Assembly: GCF_010093595.1 (NCBI RefSeq)
Contig: NW_022985441.1
Coordinates: 434,132 to 498,131, forward strand
Reading direction: 5' to 3'
Length of the DNA: 64,000 nucleotides
From: Mytilinidion resinicola
Lineage: Eukaryota > Ascomycota > Dothideomycetes > Mytilinidiales > Mytilinidiaceae
The translations under genes were made by a program, and so were the position numbers. Numbering within the stretch: the stretch's first letter is position 1; each line of letters begins with the position of its first letter. Below the pieces are notes generated by a model, which worked only from the letters and a program-made list of their open reading frames with translations, had not been told where the DNA came from and ran no database searches. This document shows, piece by piece, positions 30,199-41,282 of the stretch.

Positions 30199-30509
30199 CG
30201 TACGGCATTGGGAGTAAGTTTCACATTATTCATTGTAGTGCATCTGTACCTCCTCTTTCCACTTCTGTGAAATCACGCAGCTGGACACGGGTGTTTACGA
30301 GATCAATAGAAGTAACGTAACAGCTCTGATGAGAGAGATTATATCCGGTATTCACAAAAATGTACATTGGAATAGTCTGGATCTTTTGAACACTATGCCA
30401 AACCAAGTCCTGTCGGTGACGGAGTTAGCCACCACCCAGCTCTACGGAGAACGTTTCCACTTACCACAGCCAAATCCAGTCCATCGACCTCTTTCTTCGG
30501 CACAGTCAC

Positions 30510-30728
30510 TTAGCATCCACAGTATGCATTCGTTCCCGTAGAGCGACAGCACCCAAAGTTGCACATAGCCGTAATGACCCAGCCTGAGGCGCCACAGTTC
30601 ATGATAGAAGTAGTATCGGCGTCGCACGTCCAAGCCCCGAACGAGCAAGTTGGGTCGGGGGCCGGTTTGGCGAGGGCTGTAGAGGCGAGGAGGAGAAAGA
30701 GAGTGCTGAGAAGAGTTGATGAATGCAT
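30510..30728 (-). CDS. Small secreted eight-cysteine protein (effector-like)
   Basis: This is a single exon of 72 residues with its ATG confirmed at 30728. Residues 1-20 are a classical signal peptide (SSTLLSTLFLLLASTALA). The mature ~50 residues contain eight Cys at 28, 35, 45, 56, 60, 61, 70 and 72 (pattern C-x6-C-x9-C-x10-C-x3-CC-x8-C-x-C), likely four disulfides. SFGAWTCDADTTSIMNC and GWVITAMCNFGCC resemble a widespread but uncharacterised fungal secreted family. Roles as an effector, antimicrobial or wall-associated peptide are all possible and none can be chosen from sequence. A TATAAG-like box lies just upstream, near 30750. The neighbour at 29865-30100 is a frameshifted tandem paralogue. 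Confidence 0.85.
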   Translation of the reverse strand: MHSSTLLSTLFLLLASTALAKPAPDPTCSFGAWTCDADTTSIMNCGASGWVITAMCNFGCCRSTGTNAYCGC

Positions 30729-31065
30729 GGTGAATTGTCTTAAACACTTATAGAGATTGGGAATGGAGCTGCATCGAATGGGATGGGACGAGTACTTATG
30801 TTCTGCGAAGACTGGAAACGAGAGGAATAGATTGAATAATCTGCACAGTTGTTATTGCACGCTTCTTCTCAAGCCTTTACGTCATTCTTGCCCTTGAAAC
30901 AGTCGAAGGATCATGTGGAACGATGCTGAGAGGAGATCACCATGGAGCTTTCACCTGAGGCAGAAGCTGGATACGATCCTTCTCTCGAAAATCGCCGAAA
31001 AAGGATCCGACAAAGGTCTCATTCGTAAGTCACGCATTGAAACCGCGAAGGAATTGTTGGCAAAG

Positions 31066-31295
31066 TACAGCACTAGATCATAAGTCTAAGCACACGGATT
31101 CATCACTGCTTAGCCCCAATCTTGCTCACTCGACACCGCTTTGAGGAATAGCCCATCTGGAAAGCAGCTACCAAGAGGCAGTTTGGTTTGCGCTCCTTGA
31201 AGCTTGACATCGCGCCTTGATTTTTCAAAATTCCATGGGGGTACCCCAAGCAGTGGTAAACGCGTGTGCACATACTTATGACTTGTAGCAGCCGT
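31066..31295. mobile_element. MITE-B copy 2
   Basis: The left end TACAGCACTAGATCATAAGT continues CTAAGCACAC. The right end GTGTGCACATACTTATGACT continues TGTAGC and is its inverted complement. The interior shares CTTGCTCACTCGACACC.C and TACCCCAAGCAGTGG with copy 1 at 1781-2010. About 230 bp, non-coding. Confidence 0.75.
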
Positions 31296-31515
31296 CCCAT
31301 TTGGGGAAACGACTGTAATACCTCAACACCCCTGTAGACTGAGTTGCAGGCACCCGCCTGCGTATATTGACTTGATGTATTATTTTGCGGGGTAGCTCCT
31401 CATTTCTCAATTTACCTCCGGTGACCATTCCATGACTCCAAGATTGACTTCAGACCCAGATACAGTCTCACTAGAGCATGAAGGAGTAGGCTTGGTTGAA
31501 CATAAAGTGGCAGTC

Positions 31516-31610
31516 TAACACCGTTTGAGATGGCCCGGAGGGCTATAAACTTTGTCATAATTGTCATTTCATGTTTTTGATAATGTACCTGAGGACCTCA
31601 AGCGGTGTTA
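31516..31610. mobile_element. MITE-C copy 1 (~95-bp fold-back element)
   Basis: It starts TAACACCGTTTGAGATGGCC and ends ACCTCAAGCGGTGTTA, so the outer eight bases are perfectly inverted (TAACACCG / CGGTGTTA). Related copies lie at 45337, 52341 and 63824. Weak similarity extends ~20 bp beyond each side (GTGGCAGTC on the left). Confidence 0.75.
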
Positions 31611-31936
31611 AGAAAGAGTGAACAAGCTTGAATTGAGTGTGTATACGACCTAGATGATGAAGAAAAGAATCGCAGGTTCGTCGACGACCACCCTTTTGTT
31701 CAAGGAAGCCCTGAGGGATGAGGTTGGAAGAACACTTGGGCAAAACGCTAGAAATGGTTTAGCTTATTTCAGGCTGCCCCACTCTCATTCACCCTACCCA
31801 AGTATCCACCATCCATCTATGACAGCTCCACCACGCCCATGAAACAAATGTAGTCGTAGAAAGCCCAGATATTCAGCCCACCTATAACCCAGTGAGTGCA
31901 TTCAACCTGAAGGAGACAAGGAGCCCGTTATCGATC

Positions 31937-32673
31937 ATGTCCTTCAAACCAGCTCTGGTGATAGTTGACCTTCAAGAGGACTTCTGCCCACCTGTAAGCA
32001 GTTCTTCCACCGACCTCAGAATTCGCTGACAATGACGCGTTAGAATGGAAGCCTCGCGGTTCAAGGAGGTCGAGACATAGTATCATCCATAAACCATCTC
32101 CTCAACCTCCCTTTCGCCGTCAAAGTAGCAACGAAAGACTTCCACCCTCAAGACCACATTTCGTTCGCTTCGAACCACCCTCCGCCTAACAACAAGCCCT
32201 TCGAATCCACATTCACGATCAAGAACCCTCTAAACCCAGAAGAGACACAGACAACGCGGCTATGGCCAGATCACTGCGTGCAGTCTACACCTGGCTCAGA
32301 GCTCATCCCGGAGCTGAATCGCAGCAAGGTGGATCACATCGTCGAGAAGGGACAGGATAACAGGGTGGAGATGTACTCGGCATTTGCAGACCCGTTTATC
32401 AACCCGACTGTCTCGCGCAGCAAGCTCGCAGATATTCTGAAAGACGCAAAGGTCTCCGATGTCTATGTTGTAGGATTGGCGACAGACTACTGCGTCAAGT
32501 TCACTGCGCTAGACTCGGCCAAAGAAGGCTTCAAAACATACGTGGTCGGAGATGCTACGAGGCCCGTAGACCCCACGTCTCTTCACGACGTTTACAAGGA
32601 ATTCGCAAGTGCTGATGTGGACGTGATAAGCATGGATAGCGAGGAAATCAAGAAGATGAAGGAGTACACATGA
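31937..32673 (+). CDS. pnc1: Nicotinamidase (Pnc1-type)
   Basis: There are two exons: 31937-31993 and 32044-32673 (50-nt intron GTAAGC..TTAG), giving 228 residues. It hydrolyses nicotinamide to nicotinate and ammonia in NAD salvage, which also relieves sirtuin inhibition. The isochorismatase-type fold is clear: ALVIVDLQEDFCPP with catalytic Asp11, TKDFHPQDH with metal ligands Asp51 and His53, RLWPDHCVQSTPGSEL, and VYVVGLATDYCVKFTALDSA with nucleophile Cys169. The length equals the usual size of yeast and fungal Pnc1. The intron falls immediately after the first catalytic block. No targeting signal. Confidence 0.96.
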
Positions 32674-33255
32674 AGCTCATGACGCGTCCTTTTGGATAGC
32701 TGTCAATGTAGACATCAAGAATCAAGCTTCCCAGCATTCATTTCCGGCACTCCCGCTATGCAATGCTTGTCTTCGGCTATAATGCTCGGCAATACGTCCG
32801 AAAGCGTCCAAAGTTGTCGCGGCTAGGCGAATGTTCACAGCACGCAGCCATGCTCTTGTTTTGTCGAAGGCCCATGTAGATATGTATTACTAAATTCAAC
32901 AACAAACACGTAGTGCATATTAAAGTGCAGCCGCCAAGATGTCTATCATGCAGGATGATTTGGCCCGACGCCCGTTCCCCTGCCGTGGGTGGGCTTATTC
33001 CAGGCGTGGGCACGGGTCCCTTCACATCCCCGCCGTGCCCGCTATCGTCATCGCTCTCTCAGGGCGGAGAGACGGGAGAGATTTTTGCCCGGCCACGCAC
33101 CTCAACTCACTACTGCGCAGCGACGACTGCCGCCTGAGACACCTACATACCTTTACGTATCGACGTCTGCCGCTCTACTACGCCCACGACATCTACTACA
33201 ACACCATCAAGTCTATCCTGCCACCAACCCTCTTCCCCACGTACATCCGCCTATC
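32674..33255. other. Intergenic, 0.58 kb
   Basis: Between pnc1 and the oxysterol-binding protein gene, same strand. The short ORFs here (e.g. 32939-33292) are overlapping shadows. Promoter content is likely but no clear box was seen. Confidence 0.4.
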
Positions 33256-35341
33256 ATGGTTCTCGGCCACGCACACAGGCGGCACTCGCTGACCACCAGT
33301 ATGTATATCCGCCTCCTAGACTCCATGAGCTCGCCCAAAATCAGAATAAACATGCTAACACCATCCTTTCTCCCGCTATAGGCAACCGCTCGTCCATCGA
33401 CTCTACCCGCGGCGAGGACAATGTCACCAACGAAGATGAGACAGTCGTGGACGCGGATCAAGGAAATAGTACGTCTACTATCCACCGCCTACACATCCCT
33501 ATGATGTTCCCCCAAAGAATGCTCCAGACTGACGCGGAATTCGCACAGTGCTCACGCATATCATATCCCAACTCCGCCCTGGCGCAGACCTAAGTCGCGT
33601 TACACTACCTACCTTCATCCTGGAGCCGCGATCGATGCTGGAGCGCATAACGAAGTGCGTCTGCCGTTTCCCCCCATATTCCGAGCCCTCCACCGTGAGA
33701 TTCCATGCTTATCCAACAACACAGTTTCATGGCCCATCCCGAGACCCTGCTACCGATGCCGGCGATTGACGACCCGGTGGAGCGATTCGTGTCGGTGGTG
33801 AAATTCTACCTCAGTGGTTGGCACATCAAACCTCCGTACGTATCTCTACGTCCTAGTACTGGGGTCGGTAAAAGAGGGCAAAGAACGGATCTTAACGGAT
33901 TATAGTGGCGTCAAAAAGCCTCTCAACCCCATCCTCGGCGAAACCTTCACATGCTACTGGGACTACCCGGATCACACGCGCGGACTTTACATCTCAGAGC
34001 AGACGTCACATCACCCGCCCAAGTCATCTTACTTTTATATGGCACCAGAACACCACATCCGCATTGACGGGACGCTGAAGCCCAGGAGCAAATTTCTAGG
34101 GAACTCGGCGGCATCAATGATGGAGGGAATAGCAGTCATGCGGTTTTTAAACCGAGGAGAACGATAGTAGGTTCAACCCATGAACGGCAGCATTCATCTT
34201 ATAAGACAGAGACTAAGCTCCCCAGCTTCATTACGCAACCGAACATGTACGCGCGGGGCATACTGTTCGGTAAAATGAAATACGAACTCGGCGATCACAG
34301 CTTCGTGCGGTGTCCAGAGTCCGGACTTTCCGCCGATATTGAGTTCAAGACGAAGGGGTATTTCGGCGGCACATACAATGCCATCGGAGGCTTCATCAAA
34401 GACACGAAAACAGATACCAATCTCTACGAGCTGAGCGGGCTGTGGACTGAGGAGATGTACATTAAAGACCTCACTGTAAGTTCACCATAACCCTCAAACA
34501 CCCTCATGTGTTATAAGCCGACATGCTCATTGTTTCTACAGACTGGAAAGAAACAACTCCTCTTCGATGCGACCCACGCGCGTGAAACACCGCCCAAAGC
34601 CCGTCCAATCTCGGAGCAAGATGAGCGCGAGTCCCAACGGCTATGGCAAAAGGTCACAGCCGCGATCAAAGCACGAGACCAGGACACGGCTACGGACGAA
34701 AAGTCAAGAATCGAGGATATGCAGCGCGAGGAGGCGGCGAAGCGGCTAGACGACGGTGTGGACTGGCACCCGCGGCTATTCCGACAAGTGAAGGGTGGAC
34801 ATGGAGGGAGCGAGGAGGGCGAAGAAGACCTGGACTTCATCATTAACGCGAAGATGTGAGTTGCTACAATTGCCTTTCACCCCCTAACCACCTCAAAGCT
34901 AATAAGTTTCACAGCGACGGCAAAACCCCTGAAGAACAAACCAAACAAATCCTCCATATTGCCGCCATCCTGCCCGGTCAAGAAGCCCCAAACCGTAGGT
35001 TCTCGATCCCAAGCCGCAAGTCTAGCCGCGAATCCGTCTCCCATTCTGCCCACCAACACCCTCCTTCTCATCCGCAACAGTCCATCCCTGAAGACCTTAT
35101 TGATTTCGGCGGCGACTCAGCCACTCCGGCGACGGCCGCGTCGGCGCAGCAGCAGCAGCAGCCAAACCATGCCGACCACGTTGCGCAGCAGCAGCACCCC
35201 GGCTTGCAGGAGCCGCTCGTGCCCACTCAGAGCCCCGCGCCTCAGCAGAAGCAGAAGCAGACGCGCGGGATTGAGCACACGCTTGTGCGCACGGACAGCG
35301 AGACGGGCGGGAGCGAGGAATTTGTGGATGCCGAGTCGTGA
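33256..35341 (+). CDS. Oxysterol-binding protein homologue (Osh family)
   Basis: Exons: 33256-33298, 33382-33468, 33549-33654, 33725-33835, 33906-~34166, ~34212-34475, 34542-34855 and 34915-35341. The ORP lipid-transfer domain is explicit: [32 protein letters not shown], the signature [69 protein letters not shown] and [14 protein letters not shown]. No PH or ankyrin domain, so it is a short, Osh4/Osh6-7-like type that moves sterol or phosphatidylserine between membranes. The join between exons 5 and 6 (after NRGER) does not keep frame with any visible GT..AG pair, so there is one base too many or too few. A Gln-rich C-terminus (polyQ near 35148) ends EEFVDAES. A possible extra 3' exon is listed separately. 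Confidence 0.88.
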
Positions 35342-35640
35342 GTCCCTATTGCCTACTTCAACGTAGAAAATAAGGCCCTGCTGCACGCGCGCGGGAGTTG
35401 GGGAGGGGAGGTGCGGTGGGTGGGCAAAAACCTTTTGGAATTTCGGCGGGCGGTAGAGAGAGAGAACTCACGACACGGAAACGTAATAAGGTGGAAGTCT
35501 AGGGGAGGGGGGGATATATACCTATTTGAAATATTTGCATTTACGAGAAACTGACGGGTTAGATTATGGGTGACGGGGACGGGTTCTTTTGGGGGGAGTT
35601 TGAAGACACAAATTCACTGACCCCGTTGGGCTCTTTTCTA

Positions 35641-36218
35641 GGCTGAGGCGAGACGACGCCGCCGCCGCACTGCGCGAAGAAAACGACGAACGCGGCCGCA
35701 CGCCCCGCAACGCGCACGGCAGACACGGTTTCGGCACCGAGAGCTCGCGCTCGTCGTCCCTCGCTGGGCCGCCGAGACCCAGCGCGCACAGGCTGGGTAT
35801 AGCGACCGACAGCGTGCTGCTCGGCTACGCGTACGCGCACACGCCGTCTGCCAGCCTCTTTCACCCAACATCAGAGACCTGTGCGGGACTCGGCTTCGGC
35901 TTCGGCGGCAGCGACGGCTGCTACGGCACTTTCTCAACCCCGTACCCACTTGCCTCTACTACTACTACCACCCCGGCCTCGCCACAGCTGGGCGCCGTCC
36001 GCGCGAAGGCTGGGCGGCGGCGGCGGCGGCGGAAGCGGAGGGGCCTGCACAGCAGCAGCAGCGGTGGCGGGGCGTTTGAGATCCAGGGGAGCGTGGGGAG
36101 TCTGGGCGGCTGCAGCGTCGGGGGCGGCGATGGGTATGTGAGTTTTGGGGCTGTGGAGGGGGATGGGGATGGGGATGGGGAAGGGGAGGGGGGGTGTGCG
36201 GGATGTGTTGTGCTCTAA
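35641..36218 (+). other. Possible alternative 3' exon of the Osh gene
   Basis: The Osh stop codon (TCG TGA GTC) overlaps a good donor, GTGAGT at 35339. A matching acceptor (CTTTTCTAG) ends at 35640, and the phase fits exactly. The frame then stays open for ~190 codons (LRRDDAAAALREENDERG..., then GlyAsp/GlyGlu repeats) to a stop at 36218. The region is GC-rich, where long ORFs occur by chance, and the content has no recognised domain. It may be a genuine extension or an accident. Confidence 0.35.
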
Positions 36219-37357
36219 ACCCGTAAAGGGGGGCGGTATTGTTCGAGATGGGGGCCTTCAATAGTTTTCGGTTATAGGGGGTTCGGATGAGAAAGAAAGG
36301 AATGGGGATGGGTGGCGACTGACTTTGCGGTCGGGCGAGGGAGGGGGGAGATGGGGTTGGGATTCGTAGACTGCGTACAAATTACTTTCATCGCTTTGAT
36401 TACATTGTCGACCGTGCGTTGCGTTCTCTTGCTTGATTAGAGCGAGAGGTGTTGGAGAGAAAAAGGCATGCAACTTGTTGTTCTCCGCGGGTGGTACAGA
36501 GTCTACCTCATTCTAACGTTTCAGCACCTGTCTTCGCACAAATGATGGGCCTACGGGCGATAGGTTGAGTAGAACTAGCTAGTAGACGGGAATAGTAGGG
36601 GGGGTCGACTTTTATGCGACATGTAGAACGACTGATAACAGGTGGTGATAAAACGATGTGATAGCATTCATATCGCAATCACATGGCCCACTCCTTTTGT
36701 TTTCAATGTCTTTTTCCCCACACAGGCCAACCGCTTTCCTGCTCTGAGCTGAGATTGATGGATGAGAAGCGCGGCCCAATCTAATCTTTCTAGCTACGTA
36801 TCTCATACATAACCCATCCGCCCCCTAATTCCCCCGTCACTCGTCCTAGCTTCCTATGTTGAGAGACCCATGACGAAAAACGAAAAGTCACCCTAGCACC
36901 CAGCTCCATACGATGGAAGGACAGACGGAACAAAGAAAAGGAAAAGATGCTGATGCAGCCGAATCGAAGCCAAGACGAGCCACCCATGACCAAAGGAGAA
37001 GGGAAGATAGAAAAGAGACGTGTTGGTAAAGAAAAGCTGACTGTGGAAGACCAAGGAAGATGGCACGTGATTCCGGCGCCGGGTGTACAGAGCCAAGGCC
37101 AATTTGGAAAGGGGAAGGACAGAATCCAGGATCCCTTCATGCAACCAAAGCTGTCCATATCGACCAGATAAATGAGGGACTCTTGCCCATGATGAGACTG
37201 ATGGCCTTCATCTTGCTGGTTAAGAGTAGATGGATCATGGAGTGTAAACGTCTGGATTGTGGAGTGTAGTTGCTTGTGTTCGTCGGCATCATTCTTCATC
37301 CCCAAGTCCAAAGTGGTAGTAGAGAAAGTATTATTGAAACGACGCAGCGGTCACTTC
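36219..37357. other. Convergent intergenic region, 1.14 kb
   Basis: 3' flanks of the Osh gene (plus) and the kinase gene (minus). The ORFs present (e.g. 36790-37311 minus) have no family features. No repeat was recognised. Confidence 0.45.
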
Positions 37358-39635
37358 TCAGGTCCCTCCAATCGTCAGACCTTCCCTCAACCCACTTGGC
37401 TCTGGCTTCTTCCTCCTGCCAAGTAGAGTCGCGTTGTCGAGACTGAGCTCAAACGCGCCCTTCTGCCTGACCTGCCTCTTCGCTGCCGCCGCAACGGCAG
37501 GGCTGTGCTGCCCGTATCCTCGCTCCTGCAGTGCCGCTTTAGCCGGCGCCCGTGCTTGTGCTGCGGCACTGAGACTCGTGTTGCGCATCTTCTGCTCGAC
37601 TGCGGATACGTCTGCAGCCTGGCTCTTTGGTAGCTTGGCAGGGGGGTTCTGGGTTGAGGGATTGTAGGGCGCGGATTCGGAATAGTCGTCAGCCTCGTCG
37701 TCTTCCTGCTCATCAAGAGCGTTGAGCGAGTTGCCCATGGCGTTTGCGCCTCGGTAGCCCTGCTTGAAGTTCTTGCGGCGTTTTCCTTCTTCCTCTTGGC
37801 GATGCACGGCATAACCAACATCGAAGACCTCACGGAGGTTGAGAGCGCCGGGAGAACGGAAGTCTTGGCGCTTGCCTGCTCCGGGTGACTCAAGGTAGCC
37901 AAAGTTGGGCTGGAGAGGTTTGCTATCTTGGCCCATCTCGAACTGGTTTTGGCGTGTGTATAGAGGGGTAGCAAGCGGTGGGGCGTCGGCAGCCGCGTAG
38001 GTGAGTTCCTCGACCTCCCGGATCCAGGGGTGGTTGAGGAACTGCTTGATGTCGTACCGTTTCTCCGGGTCGACAGTGAGAAGATGCGAGACAAGATCTT
38101 GAGCGGGCTTGGAAATCTCATCCCACCACGGTGAGAGGAAGGTGTATTGGCCCCTTGCAACCTTTTCGGTAAGAGTCTGGATGCTCTCGTCGTAGAATGG
38201 TGGGAAGCCACATAGGAGTGTGTAGAGCACACATCCCATTGCCCACATATCCACGCTCTTGGAGTACCGTTCGTCCTTGACAATCTCAGGTGCAGTGTAA
38301 CCGACCGTACCGCATGGCGTCATGGTCTGGCTATCCCATATCACCTTTGACAGACCAAAATCGGCAATCTTGATGACTCCGATACCGCCAGCACCTACTC
38401 CTTTGATGAATTCACCCTCGTCAGCCTTGTCTTCATCATCGGGGCCCTTGGGTTGCGGATTCCGCGCTGGGACGAATGGCGTTGGGTAAAACAACAAATT
38501 CTCCGGTTTAATGTCACTACATGACGTCAGTAATCGTGATGACCAATGCTGAAAACCACCAAAATGCTTACCGATGTACAACGCCGGCCTCTTCATGCAA
38601 GTACTCTAATGCCTTTGCTACCTGGTAGATAACGTGTCGAGATAGGTTTTCGCTGAAGTAGGTCAAACGAACAATCTGGTGGAAAAGCTCGCCTCCAGGG
38701 CACAGCTCGAGGACGATGTAATAGTATTGGCGAGATTCGGAGAAGTCAATAAGCTTCACGATGTTTGGATGGTCGAGCTGGCGCATGATCTGGACCTCTT
38801 TGAGGATGTTGGCTCTCTGTATGCGCATTACGTCAGTAATCTGGCTGACAGGGTGTAAGGAGAGGTTCCAAAACCAAGTCCTTGGTGTTTAGAACTCGTT
38901 TTGGAGTGTGCCGCACCTCCACAGTTTTGGGCGCCTTCTTGAAATCCGGATGGAGATGGTTATCGCCCTACACGAGGGTTGTTGGCGGGGTCCCGATAGA
39001 AAGCCACAGTTTAGGGGAAGAGGAATACGGGTAACAACATAAAGATATGAAGAATGGAGAGGATTGCGTGTAAGACATACCTGGCTGGAGTTCATTTCAA
39101 ACTTCCTCACAACTTTGATGGCGACTTCGGGGTACTGTCCGGTCGTATCTCGTGCACGGTAGACGTTGCTGAAGGCTCCATCCCCCATCTTCTCGACTAG
39201 CTGCCATCGCTCGAGGCCGGGATACTTGGGCAACTTGCCTTTGCTCTCACGCTCTTCTGCCACAATCCGCTCGAGGACGGACGCATCATACTCTGACTTT
39301 CGGTCCGTGGTGCCGGCGTTCTTGTGCTGTGCTGCCTTTTGTTGGTCGCCAACGGCTCGTGCTGCGGCATCACCAGCTCGTGCGGCGACGTTCCGGTTGT
39401 CCAGGGCGGCAGCAGAGTAGTCTCCCTGGGCGGGGTTGCCCTGCAAAGGCTTGTGATTTACGACATTGGGATCGCTGTGGGCGTAGTGCGTTTGGGCGTG
39501 GCCATGGTTGTCGTACCGCTGCTGCTGGGCGTGGACGTTGGACACGTTGGTAGTGGCCTCTCCGTGCGGAGCGTTGCCGGCGCGGGCCTGCTTGCCGTGG
39601 CGCAGGAAGTTCTTGAAGTTCTGGATAGCAGCCAT
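37358..39635 (-). CDS. srk1: Srk1/Rck2-type MAPK-activated protein kinase
   Basis: There are four exons: 39635-39081, 38967-38917, 38816-38572 and 38516-37358, giving 669 residues. Exon 2 is a 51-nt micro-exon coding GDNHLHPDFKKAPKTVE, flanked by long introns (113 and 100 nt). The kinase domain begins near residue 143 (WQLVEKMGDGAFSNVYRARD, VAIKVVRKFEM) and continues RANILKEVQIMRQLDHPNIV, ELCPGGELFHQIV, VVHRDIKPENLLF, IKIADFGLSKV, GTVGYTAPEIV and DMWAMGCVLYTLLCGFPPFY. An acidic insert (~GPDDEDKADEGEFIKG) lies between the catalytic loop and DFG, as in fungal Rck2/Srk1 kinases acting below the stress MAPK Hog1/Sty1. The C-terminus is basic and carries RRKNFKQGYRGANAMGNSL. The N-terminal 140 residues are polar and low-complexity. 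The symbol is by similarity to fission yeast. Confidence 0.9.
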
Positions 39636-41282
39636 GGTGAGCGACTGACTATGCGGAGGTGACGATTACAAAGAGCGTAACGCCGAGAGCTGTGGTGTTG
39701 GGAATCGGAGGCGGGTTGGCCACCGATGTCAGTTTGGGCAGGGAATGACGAATGACGTGCACGTGTATGGGAGAAGGAGGCTGGTGACGAAATGGGGGCA
39801 GGAGCAAGGCGCGGCTCTGGGGTGGTAGTGGACAGTGGATGCGCAGAACGAGCGTCGTGCAATCGAGATGGTGGGTAGGCTATGATGCAATGCCCGGTCC
39901 GAGCGCACCAGTTTTGGCCGGCTTTTCTCCCTCAACCACCCCGCCACGCCGCAGAGCAGATGCAGACGAGAAGGATTCCACGATCAGGGCACTCACCTCG
40001 ATCACGGCCATGGCGAGCCCTGGGCCTGCGCAACCACGCAGTCCTGCTAAGCAAGGAATATGCGGCCTTGGCGCCGTATCTGCGCAGCCGTATGCAGAAA
40101 TCAGAGCAGCAGTACTCCCGATGACACAGCCAGCGTTCTCTCTCACTGCGTGCCGCGCTGATCCGACCCCTACCTGTCCGCCAAGGGAGTGTTTTGGAGC
40201 GACGATTATGCACCCGGCGCCAGGGAGTGGAACGACAGGAATGTAGCGGAGGCGGGTACGGTCGATATGGCGTCGTCTAGTCAGTAACTGGGCTCGCAGG
40301 GCTAGTGCCGACTCTTGGTGTGTTTTGGTATGTCGTGAGAGGTGAGGTGTCTCAGACTTTACGAGGAAGTGGAGGACGAGAGTCACAGCAGAACCGCAAG
40401 ACGCGGCGATGGCGGCACTTTGTCACCGCGGCACGGGTAACCCGGAGGCTGCAGTCAGGGCGGACCTTTCTGGACGCGTCGTGAGGCCTTGACGGCCTTC
40501 AGCTGATTGGAAAGCTAGCAGAGGGCCGAGCCCTCTCGTCCTGCAGGCCACGACAAGCGTGCTGAAAGTTGGCAGCGGGTTGGCGGGCCAGAGGTTGTTA
40601 AGCAGCCTGCAGGCGACGTCGGCCGGCATGGGTAGGGCCCGGATGGAGGCCTCACGATGCAGCTGGGACGAGGCATTTGGTGTGCTGCTTCGTATGGCAT
40701 GTCGTCGGCCTGTCCAGCGGAGGCACCATTTTCCGCTCTTCGCCAGGGAACAGACGTCACCGTGAATTAGTCTGCCTTTGTTGACGCAGGGTCTTCGCTA
40801 GCACGTCATAGGGTAGAGCGCGGGGCCACAGGGCCACAGGGCCACAGGAGACCGAGAGTTGGGTTGACGGGCGGGACGCCGCCGTCTGAAACACCACGCC
40901 CAGTCGCTAACACGGCGTCGATCGTGATCGTCGTCTGGGGACAAAGCAGTGATGGCACCGAACCGTTGTTGATGTGGCTATGATGCAACTCTGTGGAAGA
41001 GGATGATGCAGTGTGCCGAAAAGCAACGCAAGCATTTCGTGGTTCAGATGCGGAGGCATGCTATTTTAAGGCTCACAGATCACGAGGCGCATGGTTGTCT
41101 GGGGAGATTCAAAACAGAACGCTTACTCTCAGACCAAGCTTGATGCAATTGGTTGATTCTTTAGAAATGGACTTCCAGATTTGTCCAACTCTCCACTGCC
41201 TCATCCAACCTTTGGGGGCCTATGCCCCCAACTATTCCTCTACTCCAACTGCATCATCAGCGTTGAAATAGCACTCCAGCCT
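39636..41282. other. Intergenic, 1.65 kb
   Basis: Upstream region of the kinase gene and 3' side of the SET gene (both minus strand). GC-rich, with overlapping ORFs in all frames and no domain. A GGGCCACA unit is repeated three times at about 40822-40847. No gene supported. Confidence 0.4.

Larger units (their letters stand above)
30729..31936. other. Intergenic with two MITEs, 1.2 kb
   Basis: Upstream flank of the Cys-rich gene and of pnc1. It contains MITE-B copy 2 (31066-31295) and MITE-C copy 1 (31516-31610). The rest is featureless to my reading. Confidence 0.5.

Noticed and set aside
36790..37311. Minus-strand ORF of 173 residues downstream of the kinase
   Set aside because: Likely kinase 3' UTR; no conserved segment and poor composition.
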